64,000 bases of DNA, taken from Conus ventricosus (lineage: Eukaryota; Mollusca; Gastropoda; Neogastropoda; Conidae). A program made the translations under genes and the position numbers. The notes under the pieces were generated by a model. That model saw nothing but the letters and a program-made list of their open reading frames with translations. It did not search any database and was not told where the DNA came from. Each line of letters begins with the position of its first letter. The first letter of the stretch is position 1. The stretch covers positions 99,329,207-99,393,206 of the forward strand of contig CM031602.1 in the NCBI GenBank assembly GCA_018398815.1, in the 5' to 3' direction. This document shows positions 10,097 to 20,439 of the stretch, one piece after another.

Positions 10097-11280
10097 TTAT
10101 TACCTACACACACCACACCATACGTACATGGATAGCCAGGCAGCACACGAGTTTGATTCTTTTCTTTATAATTATGCTGCCTGAACCATCAATATGAATC
10201 GTTACCAAATCAATACATGCTATTACATAGAATACAGATCAATGCACGTCAATTAAGACATCAATACATAAGACACTTCAATCATCATATATCAGCGTAT
10301 CATACTACGTATCTTAATATAATTCACATATCTCGCCGGCGCCGTCCACAGTATCTCACATATACAATCAACGCATTCAGTTCCACAGTACCCACGCCAC
10401 AGTCTACAGCATTAAAATAAGACGAAGACGGATAACCAAGGTCCCCACACGGTAAACACAGCCGTTCACAAAACACAAGCGATGAAGAAGAAAACAGGGT
10501 CTCAACACAGCAAGCACAATATATTACGTCGAATACTAGAAGAAGAACCGCAAATTCACAAGGCACAGTAACCCATAGCAGAAGAACCGCAGATTCACAA
10601 AGCACAGCAATCCACAGGAGAAGAACCGCAGATTCATAAGCACAGCAATCCACAGAAGAAGAACCGCAGATTCATAAAGCACAGCAATCCACAGGAGAAG
10701 AACCGCAGATTCATAAAGCACAGCAATCCACAGAAGAAGAACCGCAGATTCATAAAGCACAGTAAACCATATTGAATCCCCGGAGAACACAATTTCACCA
10801 AAGTCCCATGGAACACAATAAACTTCGGTTCGACGCACCGTTGATCTAAAACAAATATTAACTTCTCCGTGTATTTATACTACAGTGTTCACATCAATAA
10901 ATATACCCCACCGACACACATGCGGTGGTACAATTGGAGCACATATTAAATATTCTTACAGGAGTTTTAAGTCACTCTCGGCGACACAGCATTCACAACA
11001 TTTTATAACAAATACATTTCCTGCTACATATTCCGCTGGTACCGTCATCAAAAGTATCCCACATACACAATTAACTTCGATATTACTACTGACTTGAAAG
11101 TCAGCCTCTCCACATAGTAACACTACGGAGAAAACGATGATTAAAACAAAATAAAGTAGGCTGGACACCAAAGCCTCGGCCGTTAGTTCTTGCTCCCTTC
11201 TCTTGTCTCTTATTATTATTTTCGTCATGTAGTTAAATATGTCATTTTAAGCTGACGTCATAATTTACGTTGACGTCACA
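10097..11280 (-). repeat. LTR arm 2 (minus orientation) of the palindrome
   Basis: Reverse complement of arm 1 with only scattered differences (for example single-base indels near 10780 and 11000). It ends TGACGTCACA at 11280, abutting capsid-gene sequence. The sums of the start and end coordinates agree exactly, so indels balance between arms. Confidence 0.85.
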
Positions 11281-11982
11281 CTGATATTGTTGCTCAATCA
11301 ACCTTGCTAAGTGAGGGTTGCTAACAATGTCAAACTCTAACAAGATGTCAGAAATACTGTACTTTGCTTCGGTGTCTGATGATCTGATAACACGTTTGTA
11401 TTCATTAAAAGTTAGTTCATATGACAATCTATCTTTTAATGCTCCTTGAAAGTATGGCGCATGCGCTTTTAACAACTCAAAATCTAAGGGAATAGAAAAG
11501 CGATTTCCATACGCAAAATTTACAGCCACATACTTTTTGCCGTTCTTTAACATCTGCGGCGCCTATTCTATGTTTTAGTGCTTCTTCATTTTCTATTCCT
11601 TGAAACGCAAGATCAGCCCCTTTCATTCCGGTTAGCCATAGATCAGAATAGGTCAAACATATGTCTGCATTGTGTAAAGAAAATATTTCCTGCCCCTCAA
11701 GTTTTATAGAAATTTTCTTAACAATTGCCCGTCCCAGATTCTGGACAACTGTCCTGTTTGGGTCTGTTGCTGATTCGAGTTCTATTTTGAAAGTAAGTTG
11801 CGCAGAGCCTGGCACAATCACTTCATCTGCTCCTAGGTCTGGAAATTTGACAGTAAGAATTTGATCTGCATCAATAGTAGATGGATTATTTGGAACAGTA
11901 ATATTCCGTTTATTTCCCTTCACGCCAAAGGGCTCTTTCAGTCTTCTATGCGGGTCAAAATTGAACCATATGCTTGTGACAT
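11281..11982 (-). pseudogene. Putative major capsid protein, N-terminal half (copy A)
   Basis: Start ATG is at 11980-11982. One frameshift near 11945 leads into the main frame (GNKRNITVPNN), with PGSAQLTFKIELES, NLGRAIVKKISIKLEGQEIF and DICLTYSDLW, then a second frameshift near 11550 before YGNRFSIPLDFELL and LSYELTFNEYKRVI. The segment ends at the LTR junction at 11281; the rest of the protein is at 4692-5252. Beta-strand-rich, hydrophobic-alternating stretches fit a jelly-roll capsid protein, but the assignment rests on family and context. It is transcribed divergently from the coiled-coil gene, with only 38 bp between the two ATGs. Confidence 0.65.
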
Positions 11983-12020
11983 TTTTTATAAAACAAAATA
12001 AAAAGTTATTTATTTAAAAC
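11983..12020. promoter_or_regulatory. Short divergent intergenic promoter region
   Basis: The 38-bp A/T-rich spacer separates the capsid ATG (minus) from the coiled-coil ATG (plus). It must hold both 5' leaders, so transcription starts are either inside neighbouring genes or extremely close. The same compact divergent layout occurs at 14508-14526. Confidence 0.35.
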
Positions 12021-13290
12021 ATGGCAGGCATTGAAGGCGAAGAAGATTATGATGTTTTTGATCCTGGAGACGACATGAGTGAAATGACTCCTTTGACACA
12101 GCATCGCTCAGCGCCCTCATTGCGGCGTGAATTAACAGAAAGTAAGGTCAGATCATTTTACCAAAGTTTAGGTCAAGAACCCCCCGAATTTATACCCCAT
12201 GATGATTTTGAAGTACACGAAAATGACCATTTGTTTGTGAAAAACGATCAAGGTCAACTTGTTCGGCTTACAACTAAACGAGACCCATTAAAGTTTTTAG
12301 CCGAGGGTACAATTAGACAAAGACTCAGTGTGAGAGATCAAAATCGCCTTGGCATTTCTAAACCAAAATTAGACAGAAAGGCAGTTTCTAAACTTCAAAA
12401 CATACAACAAAAACTCCCAACAGATAACCAAATACAAAACATGGAACTTCAAGTTTTAAATCAATCAGCAGATGAAATAATAAATGCAATAGAAGCAGAA
12501 GCCAGTTTATCAGAAGAAACAGCATTAAAAACTATACACGACCCACCGCTACAGAAACAGGATCTCCTACCCATGCGAGAATTATTAGCCCTTGATCGTA
12601 CTTTAAGAACCATTAGAGGTGAATTATTAGCCCTTGATCGTACTTTAAGAACCGTTAGAGGTGAATTATTAGCCCTTGATCGTACTTTAACAACCACCAG
12701 AGGTGAATCAATAAACAATTTAGCAAAACTGGGTGAACTAAATAAGGATATGAAAAAGAAAAAAAAAACTCGTTGAGGCTGATGACGCCAACTTAGGGCC
12801 CGATGTTAAAGAAGAAATAACCCAAAGAATAAAAGATCTTGAACTACAAAAATCAGCAAGACTAGAATTGTTGTCTTCTAACCGAGAACAATTACGAACT
12901 CAAGTGAGCAGAATAAGAGAAACTATCCAAAGAATTTTATATGAAGACAAAACGCTAGCAGAACGAATACGAACGCTGTTTAGAGAGCAAGGAGTCACAT
13001 TAGCAAGCGTTATAACGGCCTTAGGATTTGCAATATGTACATGGTAATGGCTATTACAGGCGGCGGTGGTCCTGGGTCAGTGCCTCCACCGCCATCCCCT
13101 CCATCTCCGCCTGATAATCATGGGTAAAAAACAGCTTGATCATCTTGCAGTTTATTAAAAAAATTAGCCAGTAAAGCCATAGACTCTTTACCCGGAATAT
13201 TAGGGAGTGTTGTTAGCTGGCTTTTGTCTACTGCAGGCAAGTAGTTGGCTTTATGGCCGAGCACTAATGGGCATTAGTTCTCTTAATAGT
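12021..13290 (+). pseudogene. Coiled-coil element protein with 14-residue repeats and C-terminal hydrophobic tail (copy A)
   Basis: ATG at 12021 (MAGIEGEEDYDVF). The acidic N-terminus is followed by long amphipathic helices and three copies of a 14-residue unit (ELLALDRTLRT..RG) at 12584-12709, then more coiled coil. A frameshift in an A-run near 12765 leads to ALAERIRTLFREQ-like helices and ASVITALGFAICTW at about 13000-13048. A Pro-rich segment (about 13075-13110) and the hydrophobic stretch GILGSVVSWLLST at about 13195-13235 follow in changing frames. No enzyme motif is seen; a structural or membrane-interacting virion protein is an inference. Copy B (26270-27430) has one repeat unit rather than three. 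Confidence 0.6.
12584..12709 (+). repeat. 42-bp tandem repeat, three units, inside the coiled-coil gene
   Basis: Three units of 42 bp beginning GAATTATTAGCCCTTGATCG differ at two or three positions. They keep the reading frame and add 28 residues relative to copy B, which has a single unit at about 26865-26905. Confidence 0.85.
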
Positions 13291-13294
13291 TGGG

Positions 13295-14507
13295 TTAATT
13301 TTTAGTAAGATAAAGACCAAGTAATCCTAGGCCAGTTAATCCAAGAACAAGTGCTGTCTTTTCATATTCATGGTCATCGCGAACATAGTCCGCGTCTTCA
13401 ATGGCCTTTAGGCTTTGGAACTTGGTGATTGGATGACTTATTCTTGGGGGGTCGACTTGTTTGTTTACTGCTTGCAATATTACTGGCTCAGAATTTATTT
13501 CGTTTTTTCCAACTTTCTGTTCATTGCCTGCCACAAGGATTTCATTATTGTAGTTTATTATTGTTCCTATCTGGAGCCTGAGGTCAGAAGGTAACATGTA
13601 TAAACCAGTGCCAACAGCAAAGTCTACTTTCGATCTTGCAAATTGTAAAACATTTTGGTACCTTTTTATACTTGAAGGTAAATCAACTGTAGAATTAATG
13701 GCGTCCTCTAAATTTGCTAAGTATTGTTTTTGTGCATCAAAACCAATAGAAGGATCAGTTATGCTCGATCTTGTTTGTGCTTGCGAACCTAGCAAACACC
13801 AAACGTAAGTACGAACAGAGTCGTTTATTCGTTCTATTCCTGCTTTAGTTAGGCCCTTAAAAGTGTCTAATATAAATGTTGTCCATGCTGTTTTTATGCT
13901 CTTGCTCTATGGACCCGAGGTGAACAGTTGTGCCTGAAGAGAAAGATGTGTAAGGAGGATTCCAATCATATTTATACTTTCTGTGCACGCCCCAAAAATA
14001 AGGGGTGCCTAGACCATGATTAAGATCCAACTTTTGTCTAAAGTCTGTCTTAACCTTAATATTGAATTCGTTACAGATCCTTTCAAAAGCCTTCATGTCT
14101 ATTCTGTTGCTGAATGGATTAAACGGTTTGTCATTTGGTAATGGCGCTTGCAGTTCAGTCAAAATACGTCTGAAGGTGTAATAGAAATGAAATCTGTACA
14201 CTGACCTCACCAAAGGATCGGGATGATTTAAGTGATCAGCATACGCCACTCCACACCCAGTTGATGCACAAAACACAGCAAAGTTTAACTGGTTCTGATA
14301 AAACTGCATCGGATGACTGAACCACACTTTCGCGATGTAGTCTTTTTTAATAGGGGGGTTAAGATATCTGTTTAATGAAGTACTCACATTTACTTGAAAG
14401 GTGTCAGACTGAGTCACAGAAATGTCAAGAGTATCAGTTGTTATATTTTTAAGATTGTAGTGCGGCCCAACAGAATATTTTGCATCAGTATATTTGAATG
14501 CACTCAT
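13295..14507 (-). pseudogene. Uncharacterised element protein with C-terminal membrane-like helix (copy A)
   Basis: ATG at 14505-14507 (MSAFKYTDAKYS). About 216 residues read in one frame to 13857; a single frameshift then moves to a second frame that runs to 13295. The first part is beta-rich (DTLDISVTQSDTFQVNVS) with an aromatic-rich middle (YRFHFYYTFRRI). The second is Gln/Asn-rich and ends in a hydrophobic helix (TALVLGLTGLGLLGLYL) followed by a short basic tail. About 400 residues in total. It starts 20 bp from the divergent gene at 14527. Function is not recognised; a minor virion component is possible by gene neighbourhood only. Confidence 0.6.
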
Positions 14508-14526
14508 TTTTATTTCGTTTTAAAAA

Positions 14527-15225
14527 ATGTTTGTAACAATAACAACTCAAGACCGTCCTTCGTTTTTAGAACATGCTATTGATAACAATTGCGGATCCCA
14601 AAGGGTTGCGCTTCATGAAATATTTTACAAAGTCGTATGGTTTAATATAAGTGAATCCAAGAATAATAATAAGGTTGTAAAAATTGACAAAACAGGGGCC
14701 AAAGTTAGCCAGTTAACAATACCTGATGGTTATTACGGGTTTTGCTCACTAAAAGAAGCAATGAGTAACTTTGACATTACTCTCAAACTTAACAATGCAA
14801 ATCTAAAACAATGTTAACATTCAAACTGAAAAAGAAGAAGTAGGTTACTCTTTTGATAAAGAGCTAGCTAAAATGTTAGGCTTTGCAACTAACAATCAGC
14901 CCCTTCATAGTTTTAGTGTTACACCAAACAAAACTACTTATGAGGGAGAAAATCCGCTCGATCTTGCAATACATTCATTACTTTATGTTCATTTAGACGA
15001 GCTGAGCACTGATGAAAACTTATATGATGGAAGGCCCTCAACTGTTTTAAGAGCTCTTCCATCAGGGAAAGCTGCATATTGCGATTATGAAATTATACAA
15101 TTCCCTAATTTACAGTTTAAAAGATTAGTTTGTGGAAGGGTTGGATCATTTAATATAAAAATTGCAGACAAAACAGGGAAAGTCGTGAAATGCGATAACT
15201 GCACATTATTTTGGAAATAAAATAA
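14527..15225 (+). pseudogene. Uncharacterised / minor-capsid candidate (copy A)
   Basis: ATG at 14527 (MFVTITTQDRPSF). The first frame runs to 14817, and a frameshift moves to a second (GYSFDKELAKMLGF, ENPLDLAIHSLLYVHLDEL, FNIKIADKTGKVV). A further slip in the last codons separates it from the copy-B ending LHIVLEIK. About 230 residues of alternating hydrophobic pattern suggest a beta sandwich. In related elements a single-jelly-roll minor capsid protein lies near the ATPase, which makes this the best candidate, but no diagnostic motif is visible. Copy B (23975-24987) keeps the C-terminal two thirds in one frame. Confidence 0.5.
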
Positions 15226-15241
15226 TAAGTTGTACTAAAAA

Positions 15242-16098
15242 ATGTCGCGTGGACCAGAAGAATCGGGAGTTACATTAGCGCCTGTGAGGTGTATAACTTT
15301 AGAATTAAAAGACCTTGCAGACGTTGCGGACTTTGAACAGAATGGTGAAATAGGCACTTTGTATGGTTTTGAGTACACTAAAGATGGTGATTATAAACGC
15401 AAAGAGGTTGGCGACAACAAAAAGTTTCCTAAACTAGAGCAACTGCGCAATGTAGAAGCAAATAATGCTGGCCAATATGGAATATAAATAGTTCGAAAAC
15501 CTGACAGCAAATGGCACTTAGAACCATATTTAGAATGGGACATAAAATTTGAATTCATAAGCCATTTACATTTTTTTAGCCGTCAAAAAAGTTTCAGAAA
15601 AGCATTCAACTCTGGCCCTTTACATATAAGTCTTATGCCAGAGGACAATAGTCGGAAAGAGATTGAAATAACGCCGTATGGGAAAAAACAGTACATCCTA
15701 CACAGAAAAGAAACGTTTTAAAGGAAGCTTCTACAAAATTACAGTTCATTCCGCGCAGGAAATTAGGAGACACGTTCACAATGATATTTGAAATTTCTGT
15801 CTTTAAAGATGTGGAGAGGAATGGGGTTGTGGGCGTTAGTGACGTCCTTATAAAAAGATTAATATTAGCTGGCAAAACTTAGACGTTAAACGTCTTAAAG
15901 TTACCATCGTCGTTCTTCACAATGGTGAGGATATTAAGGTCATAACAACAAGCAACAAAATCAATATTGACTTAAATAGGAAACAATCTTACAGAACTGA
16001 ATTGGATTAATCTTACACATTTAGGCCTTATAGGGTTTTATTATACTGAACAAGTTTTCACAGAGAGTATGATAAATATAATAACTGGATTAGATTAA
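15242..16098 (+). pseudogene. Uncharacterised element protein upstream of the ATPase (copy A)
   Basis: ATG at 15242 (MSRGPEESGVTLAPV). The first 81 residues are open to 15487. Homology to copy B continues to the stop at 16096-16098, with breaks near 15480, 15720, 15860 and 15980 (for example LHISLMPEDNSRKEIEI; LGDTFTMIFEISVFKDV). About 285 codons in total, with no recognised domain. It lies 21 bp after the previous gene and 17 bp before the ATPase on the same strand. Copy B is at 23100-23958. Confidence 0.5.
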
Positions 16099-16115
16099 AT
16101 TCTGTTATAAAAACC

Positions 16116-16740
16116 ATGGCGCAGTTAAACTTTATGACAAAAACTCCTCATTGTTCATTGATTTGTGGGCAGACTGGTGTGGAAAAAACAATATTTGTCC
16201 TAGACTTATTACAAACAGTTTATCGCTATAATTTTGATCATATTGTGATTTTCTGTCCAACACTTAAATGGAACAAAGCTATCATGATAGAAGGTTTATA
16301 TGGACAGATGATAACATATATTTAGTTGATCCTAGCAATAAACTGAGTGAGTGTTTTAGAACAGTTTTATAGACTGTTTGAAGGAACGCAGACACTAATT
16401 TATTATAGATGACTGTTCGGCAGAAAGAGACATAGTTAAAAAAGAAACACTTTGTCAAAACTAGCTTTCAGTGGAAGACATGCTGGAATAAGTGTGTGGA
16501 TTTTATGTCAAAAATATAACTCAGTTTTAAAAGACTTTAGAAAACAGTTAAAGACTGTTAGTTTTATTTCACATGAAAGACAGAGACTCATTTGATGAAT
16601 GTTTGCGCGAAATGATGTTATTGAAAATGATCAGGAAAAACATAGGATTAAGCAAAAACTAAAATCTGAAAAGTTTAGTAAATTAGTATTAAAACGGATA
16701 ATCCTACACAGTATGTTTGTTTGTGGTTTACTTGTCGGAA
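16116..16740 (+). pseudogene. Packaging ATPase (A32/FtsK-HerA-like) remnant (copy A)
   Basis: ATG at 16116. A Walker A region is visible as LICGQTGVEKT, in which the usual GxxGxGKT is damaged (Val-Glu where Gly-Lys is expected). The strand-turn DHIVIFCPTL follows, and a Walker B-like IIDDCSAERD region near 16400 lies in another frame. The C-terminal half (GISVWILCQKYNSVL-like) is readable but frameshifted. The family pumps element DNA into capsids. Small size (about 210-230 codons) fits Polinton ATPases. Copies B (22240-23082) and C (38222-38570) preserve other parts. Confidence 0.7.
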
Positions 16741-16786
16741 AACAAAAATGTTCACCTAGGGCGAGAAGGTGAACATTTTCTGTTCC
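16737..16786. repeat. Hairpin after the ATPase (copy A)
   Basis: Imperfect 20-21-bp arms (GGAAAACAAAAATGTTCACCT and AGGTGAACATTTTCTGTTCC) surround a 9-base loop. The outer sequence is related to the longer hairpin in copy C (38522-38608) and the decayed one in copy B (22155-22234). Confidence 0.7.
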
Positions 16787-17610
16787 TGCTTTTCTTTATT
16801 TTTTTTTCCTGTCCTGGCAGGTGGGGGTGTTATTGCCCCGTTTCGCCCTTTGATTTGGATTTGTTTTCCCCACACCACACACACCACACCACACCAAAAA
16901 CCCCAAAAAAACCCACCACACACACACCCAACACACAACACACACACACACACCACACAAAACAAAACCCCACACGCGCGCGCGCGCACGACGCCGCACG
17001 CAGCAGCCGCCGCCCACCCACACCACCCAAACCACACACACACAACCCCACAATGCATTGTTTGTTTTCCCCTTTTCCCCCTCCCCCCCCCACTTCTTTA
17101 TTATAATTATTACTTGTTAAGTGGTTTGTGTAAAAAGTAAAATTTGTTCGCTTTTCAATTTTTCCCATGGCCATCTTAAAAAAAATTTTTAAATTGAATA
17201 AAATTAAAACCACGCGCGGGCGCACACCAAAACCCCCACAGACACAGACACCACCCCACCCCACCCCCACACACAAAAACACACACACACACCCCAAACC
17301 ACCACACACACACACCACCTCTCTCTCTCCCCTTCTCTTTTCTTCTCTGTCTCTTCTCTGTCTCTCTCTCTCTCTCTCTCTCTTCCTCTCTCTCTTTTTC
17401 TCTGTCTCTGTCTCGTCTTGTCTCTTGTTAATAAGGGGGTAAAAACAAAAAAAATGAAAAAAGCTGACGAGAACACGCGGGGAGTAGGAGAGGACCAAAA
17501 AGAAAGGGGCCATGTTATCAGCGTGTGGTGCCGCATGGAGGGAAGAGAAAAAAGGGCCCATGTGATATCGCGTGTGGGGCCCCGCATGAAGGGAAGAGCG
17601 CGCATGCACT
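16787..17610. repeat. Low-complexity block: CA/CCCCA-rich and CT-rich tracts
   Basis: Includes a C/A-rich stretch at 16865-17060, a second at 17215-17320 and (CT)n at about 17318-17420, with homopolymer runs typical of unpolished long-read consensus. Open frames in this block are repeat artefacts. No gene recognised. Confidence 0.8.
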
Positions 17611-17619
17611 CCAATGGTG

Positions 17620-17990
17620 GATCTGCCGTCACCCCCCGTAAGGTGTTTTACACCAAAGGTGCCGTCAGCTACTCTTCCCACTTAGATGGTTACATCAAAC
17701 GTGACGTCTGCTACCTCTTCCCAAATGTGTGTTCCCCAAACGGTGTTATGCTAGTTTTCCCCAAAATAGATTTTTTACATCGCTGAGCATGTAACCTTTC
17801 CCCATAGAGGGTTTTACCCCAAAAAGGGGCGTCATGTACTCTTCCACAATGAGGGTTTTCCCCAAAGTGCGTCATGCTACCTCTTCCCACTAGATTTTTT
17901 AATCAAACCTGACTATCTACTTTCCCCACAAAGAGTTCATCACCGTAAACGTCTGCTACCTCTTCCTGGAATTGTTTTTCCCATAACAAG
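17620..17990 (+). repeat. Degenerate minisatellite, about 50-bp unit
   Basis: Seven or so diverged units share TGCTACCTCTTCCC, followed by a T/C run and CCCAAACGTG-like sequence. Units vary in length and many are truncated. No coding potential. Confidence 0.6.
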
Positions 17991-18104
17991 GTCCTAGTAC
18001 ATGAGAAAAAGTCTGCCCCCTTAATGGAATCTTAATGTGAGTAATTAAAACGACTTTTGGTCGAGATAATGTGTATAATGCGATATCCAAATAGATCATT
18101 GGAA

Positions 18105-18286
18105 CTCTTTTCTCTCCTTCTCTCTCTCTCCTTCTCTCTCTCTCTCTCCCCTTTTTCTTTTTCTCTCTCTCTTCTCTCTCTCTCTTCTCTCTCCTCTCTC
18201 ACCCCTCATCTCTCTCTCTTCTCTGTCCCCTCTCTCTCCTTCTCTCCCTCTCTCTTCTCTTCTCTCTCCTCTTCTCTCTCCCCAAA
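18105..18286 (+). repeat. (CT)n-rich microsatellite
   Basis: About 180 bp of CT repeats with TTCT interruptions. The flanks at 18300-18930 are unannotatable A/T-rich sequence in which I see no gene. Confidence 0.9.
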
Positions 18287-19079
18287 ACCCCGGTAGAGAC
18301 AAAGTTTGTGCGGGGTTTCTTAAAGCAGATTTTTAAAAAGATCAAACTGGGGGTTTTCCCCTTATTAAGCATGACATATCAGTGGGGGTTAAAAAGTATC
18401 CCTGGATGAAAATTAAATGTGGGTTTTTTGCGGTTTTTTTTTAAATAAGTGTTAATTTATTGGGTGAAAAAACATTAAAAAAACCCGAATGAATGTCGAA
18501 GCAGCATACAGCGTTTTTAAACCTTTCGCAGCAAAATTTTTAGAAAAAGACGCTGGTTCAATTCGGAGACGTCACGGTATTTAAAATCCCCCTCTTTGAG
18601 AAAGGTGGCCAGTTTTTTCCTTGACCCGTGCGGGGAGATCGCTTTTTAGAACACCTTTAAATTTTTTCCAAAAAATTCAAATGAGCGCCTCATACCTGGG
18701 CCCAAAAGGGAAAAAATGGGGAACAAGCGGGTTTTTTTACAGGCCATGCCCCCGGTTGTATTTATGTTTTTTCATTTAAAACGCACGATATATTTTGATG
18801 GACGGGAGGAAAGTACATTGCCTTTATAGATGTTTAAAGCTTTTTTGGTTTAAAGCCGGGCTGCCCCTTTTTATGATGCGGGGGCCCAAAAAAGAAGAGG
18901 GGGGTGGTCGAATTTTCCCCCTGGCTTCATTTAAAAAATGATTATGGTGCGGACGAAAAGAGAGAGGACGGTGGTCAGAAATTTTCACCTGGGCATTTCC
19001 CTTAAAACTGATTTGGTTCTGAGAACCGAAAAATACCCGGAAATGACCAGTTTTTTGTATTTTAAAAGAAGAAAGATGG

Positions 19080-19400
19080 GGTGTTTTCACCAGAAAACAA
19101 AAATGTGGGTGTTTTCACAGACAACGGAATGATGAAGTGTTTTTACAGACAAAAGAAGAAAATGGGTGTTTTCACCGACGAACAAAGAAAGTGCAGTTTT
19201 TCCCCCAAACGAAGAATGAGGAGCGTTTTCACCGCGCAATGAATGATGAGTGTTTTCCCAGAAAACAAAGAATGATGGGTTTTGCCAGACAAAAAAAGAA
19301 TGGTGGGTGTTTTAAGAAAAAGAAAGGGGGGGTTTTACCAGACAACAAAGAAAGTTTAGTTTTAAAACCGACAAAAGATGGAGTGTTTTTACCCGACCGA
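19080..19400 (+). repeat. Degenerate minisatellite, about 36-40-bp unit
   Basis: Eight or so units of the form ACAAAGAATGATGGGTG plus TTTTCACCAG, with variable spacing and substitutions. Frames through it are artefactual. Nothing else is seen out to 19860. Confidence 0.65.
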
Positions 19401-19864
19401 GAAGAACGAAAGGGGCCCCGGTTCAGTTCTGAGTTTCCCCCAAAAACAGCCCCCACTAAAATACAAAAAAACTATTAAAACTAGAAAACTTTCACCCGAA
19501 AACAGCTGGGAGTTAATGATTGTAAGACAAAAAAAACAAAAAACAGACGTTTTTGTCCCTATTCGAAACCCTGTCTTTTTTGTTGAATATTGTGAGGGGG
19601 CGTCGCTTTCATTTTTGTGAGGTTATGACTGAGCAGAGATTGTTTAAACTAAATGTTTTAAGCCAAAAAGGTCCGGGTTTTGGGTTTTTTGCAATTTCTT
19701 ATTCCAAAAAAAACAATTGCATGCGAAGTGCAGCCCCGTCCCCTTTTTGTTCTCAAGTTCTAGGGGAAATGTGTTGATGAAAATCCCGATTGATTGAAAT
19801 CGTTTGTTAATCAGCTATTTGCTTACGTGTATCTATGTTTACAAGCTAGAGACTAACACTAAAC

Positions 19865-19976
<112 letters not shown>

Positions 19977-20231
19977 TGTACACTAGAACTTTCTCACCAT
20001 TTTCCAACTGAAATTCGTACAGTGCACGAAACAACTCTCTTGCTTTGACGGATTTCCTTCTTTGTTATTGCATATTGTTAGTTTATATAAAATGCGCAAA
20101 TGATTTAATTCATGTATCTATTATTTATTTTCCCCCAGTTTGTTTATGCATTCACTTGTTTACTTTTACATATGTAGATGAAACCTCACCAGGTTCCTTT
20201 CTTTTTTCTTTGCACAAGAAATTATAGTTCT

Positions 20232-20232
<1 letters not shown>

Positions 20233-20328
<96 letters not shown>
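20233..20328 (+). repeat. (CT)n microsatellite
   Basis: Nearly pure CT repeat with two TTCT interruptions, about 95 bp, 5' of the LINE fragment. Confidence 0.95.
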
Positions 20329-20330
<2 letters not shown>

Positions 20331-20439
20331 GCCACCTATCAGTGTATGAAATGTCTTACGGAAATGCGGATGTTCAAGTAGTTAATTCATAAAATATCTT
20401 GGATGATATTTTCAACAAATTAACTTTCCGTTACGCATG

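Larger units (their letters stand above)
5253..11280 (+). mobile_element. Ty3/Gypsy LTR retrotransposon inserted in the capsid gene, with rearranged LTRs
   Basis: A degenerate Gag-protease-RT-RNase H region (about 5400-8450, plus strand) is followed by a polypurine tract and an LTR starting TGTGACGTCA at 8913. Instead of a 5' LTR on the left and a 3' LTR on the right, the left end begins in internal sequence. Two LTR-sized arms lie head to head on the right (8913-10096 and 10097-11280). Copy B lacks the insertion and shows the two flanks joined, which defines the insertion limits to within a few bases. The arrangement equals a minus-strand provirus whose internal region plus one LTR has been inverted. 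No clean target-site duplication could be read. Confidence 0.85.

Noticed and set aside
10217..11228. Frames in LTR arm 2
   Set aside because: Inverted copies of LTR sequence, not genes.
16717..17786. Frames up to 283 codons in CA/CT-rich DNA
   Set aside because: Low-complexity composition without stops on one strand; no domain, no codon-usage signal.
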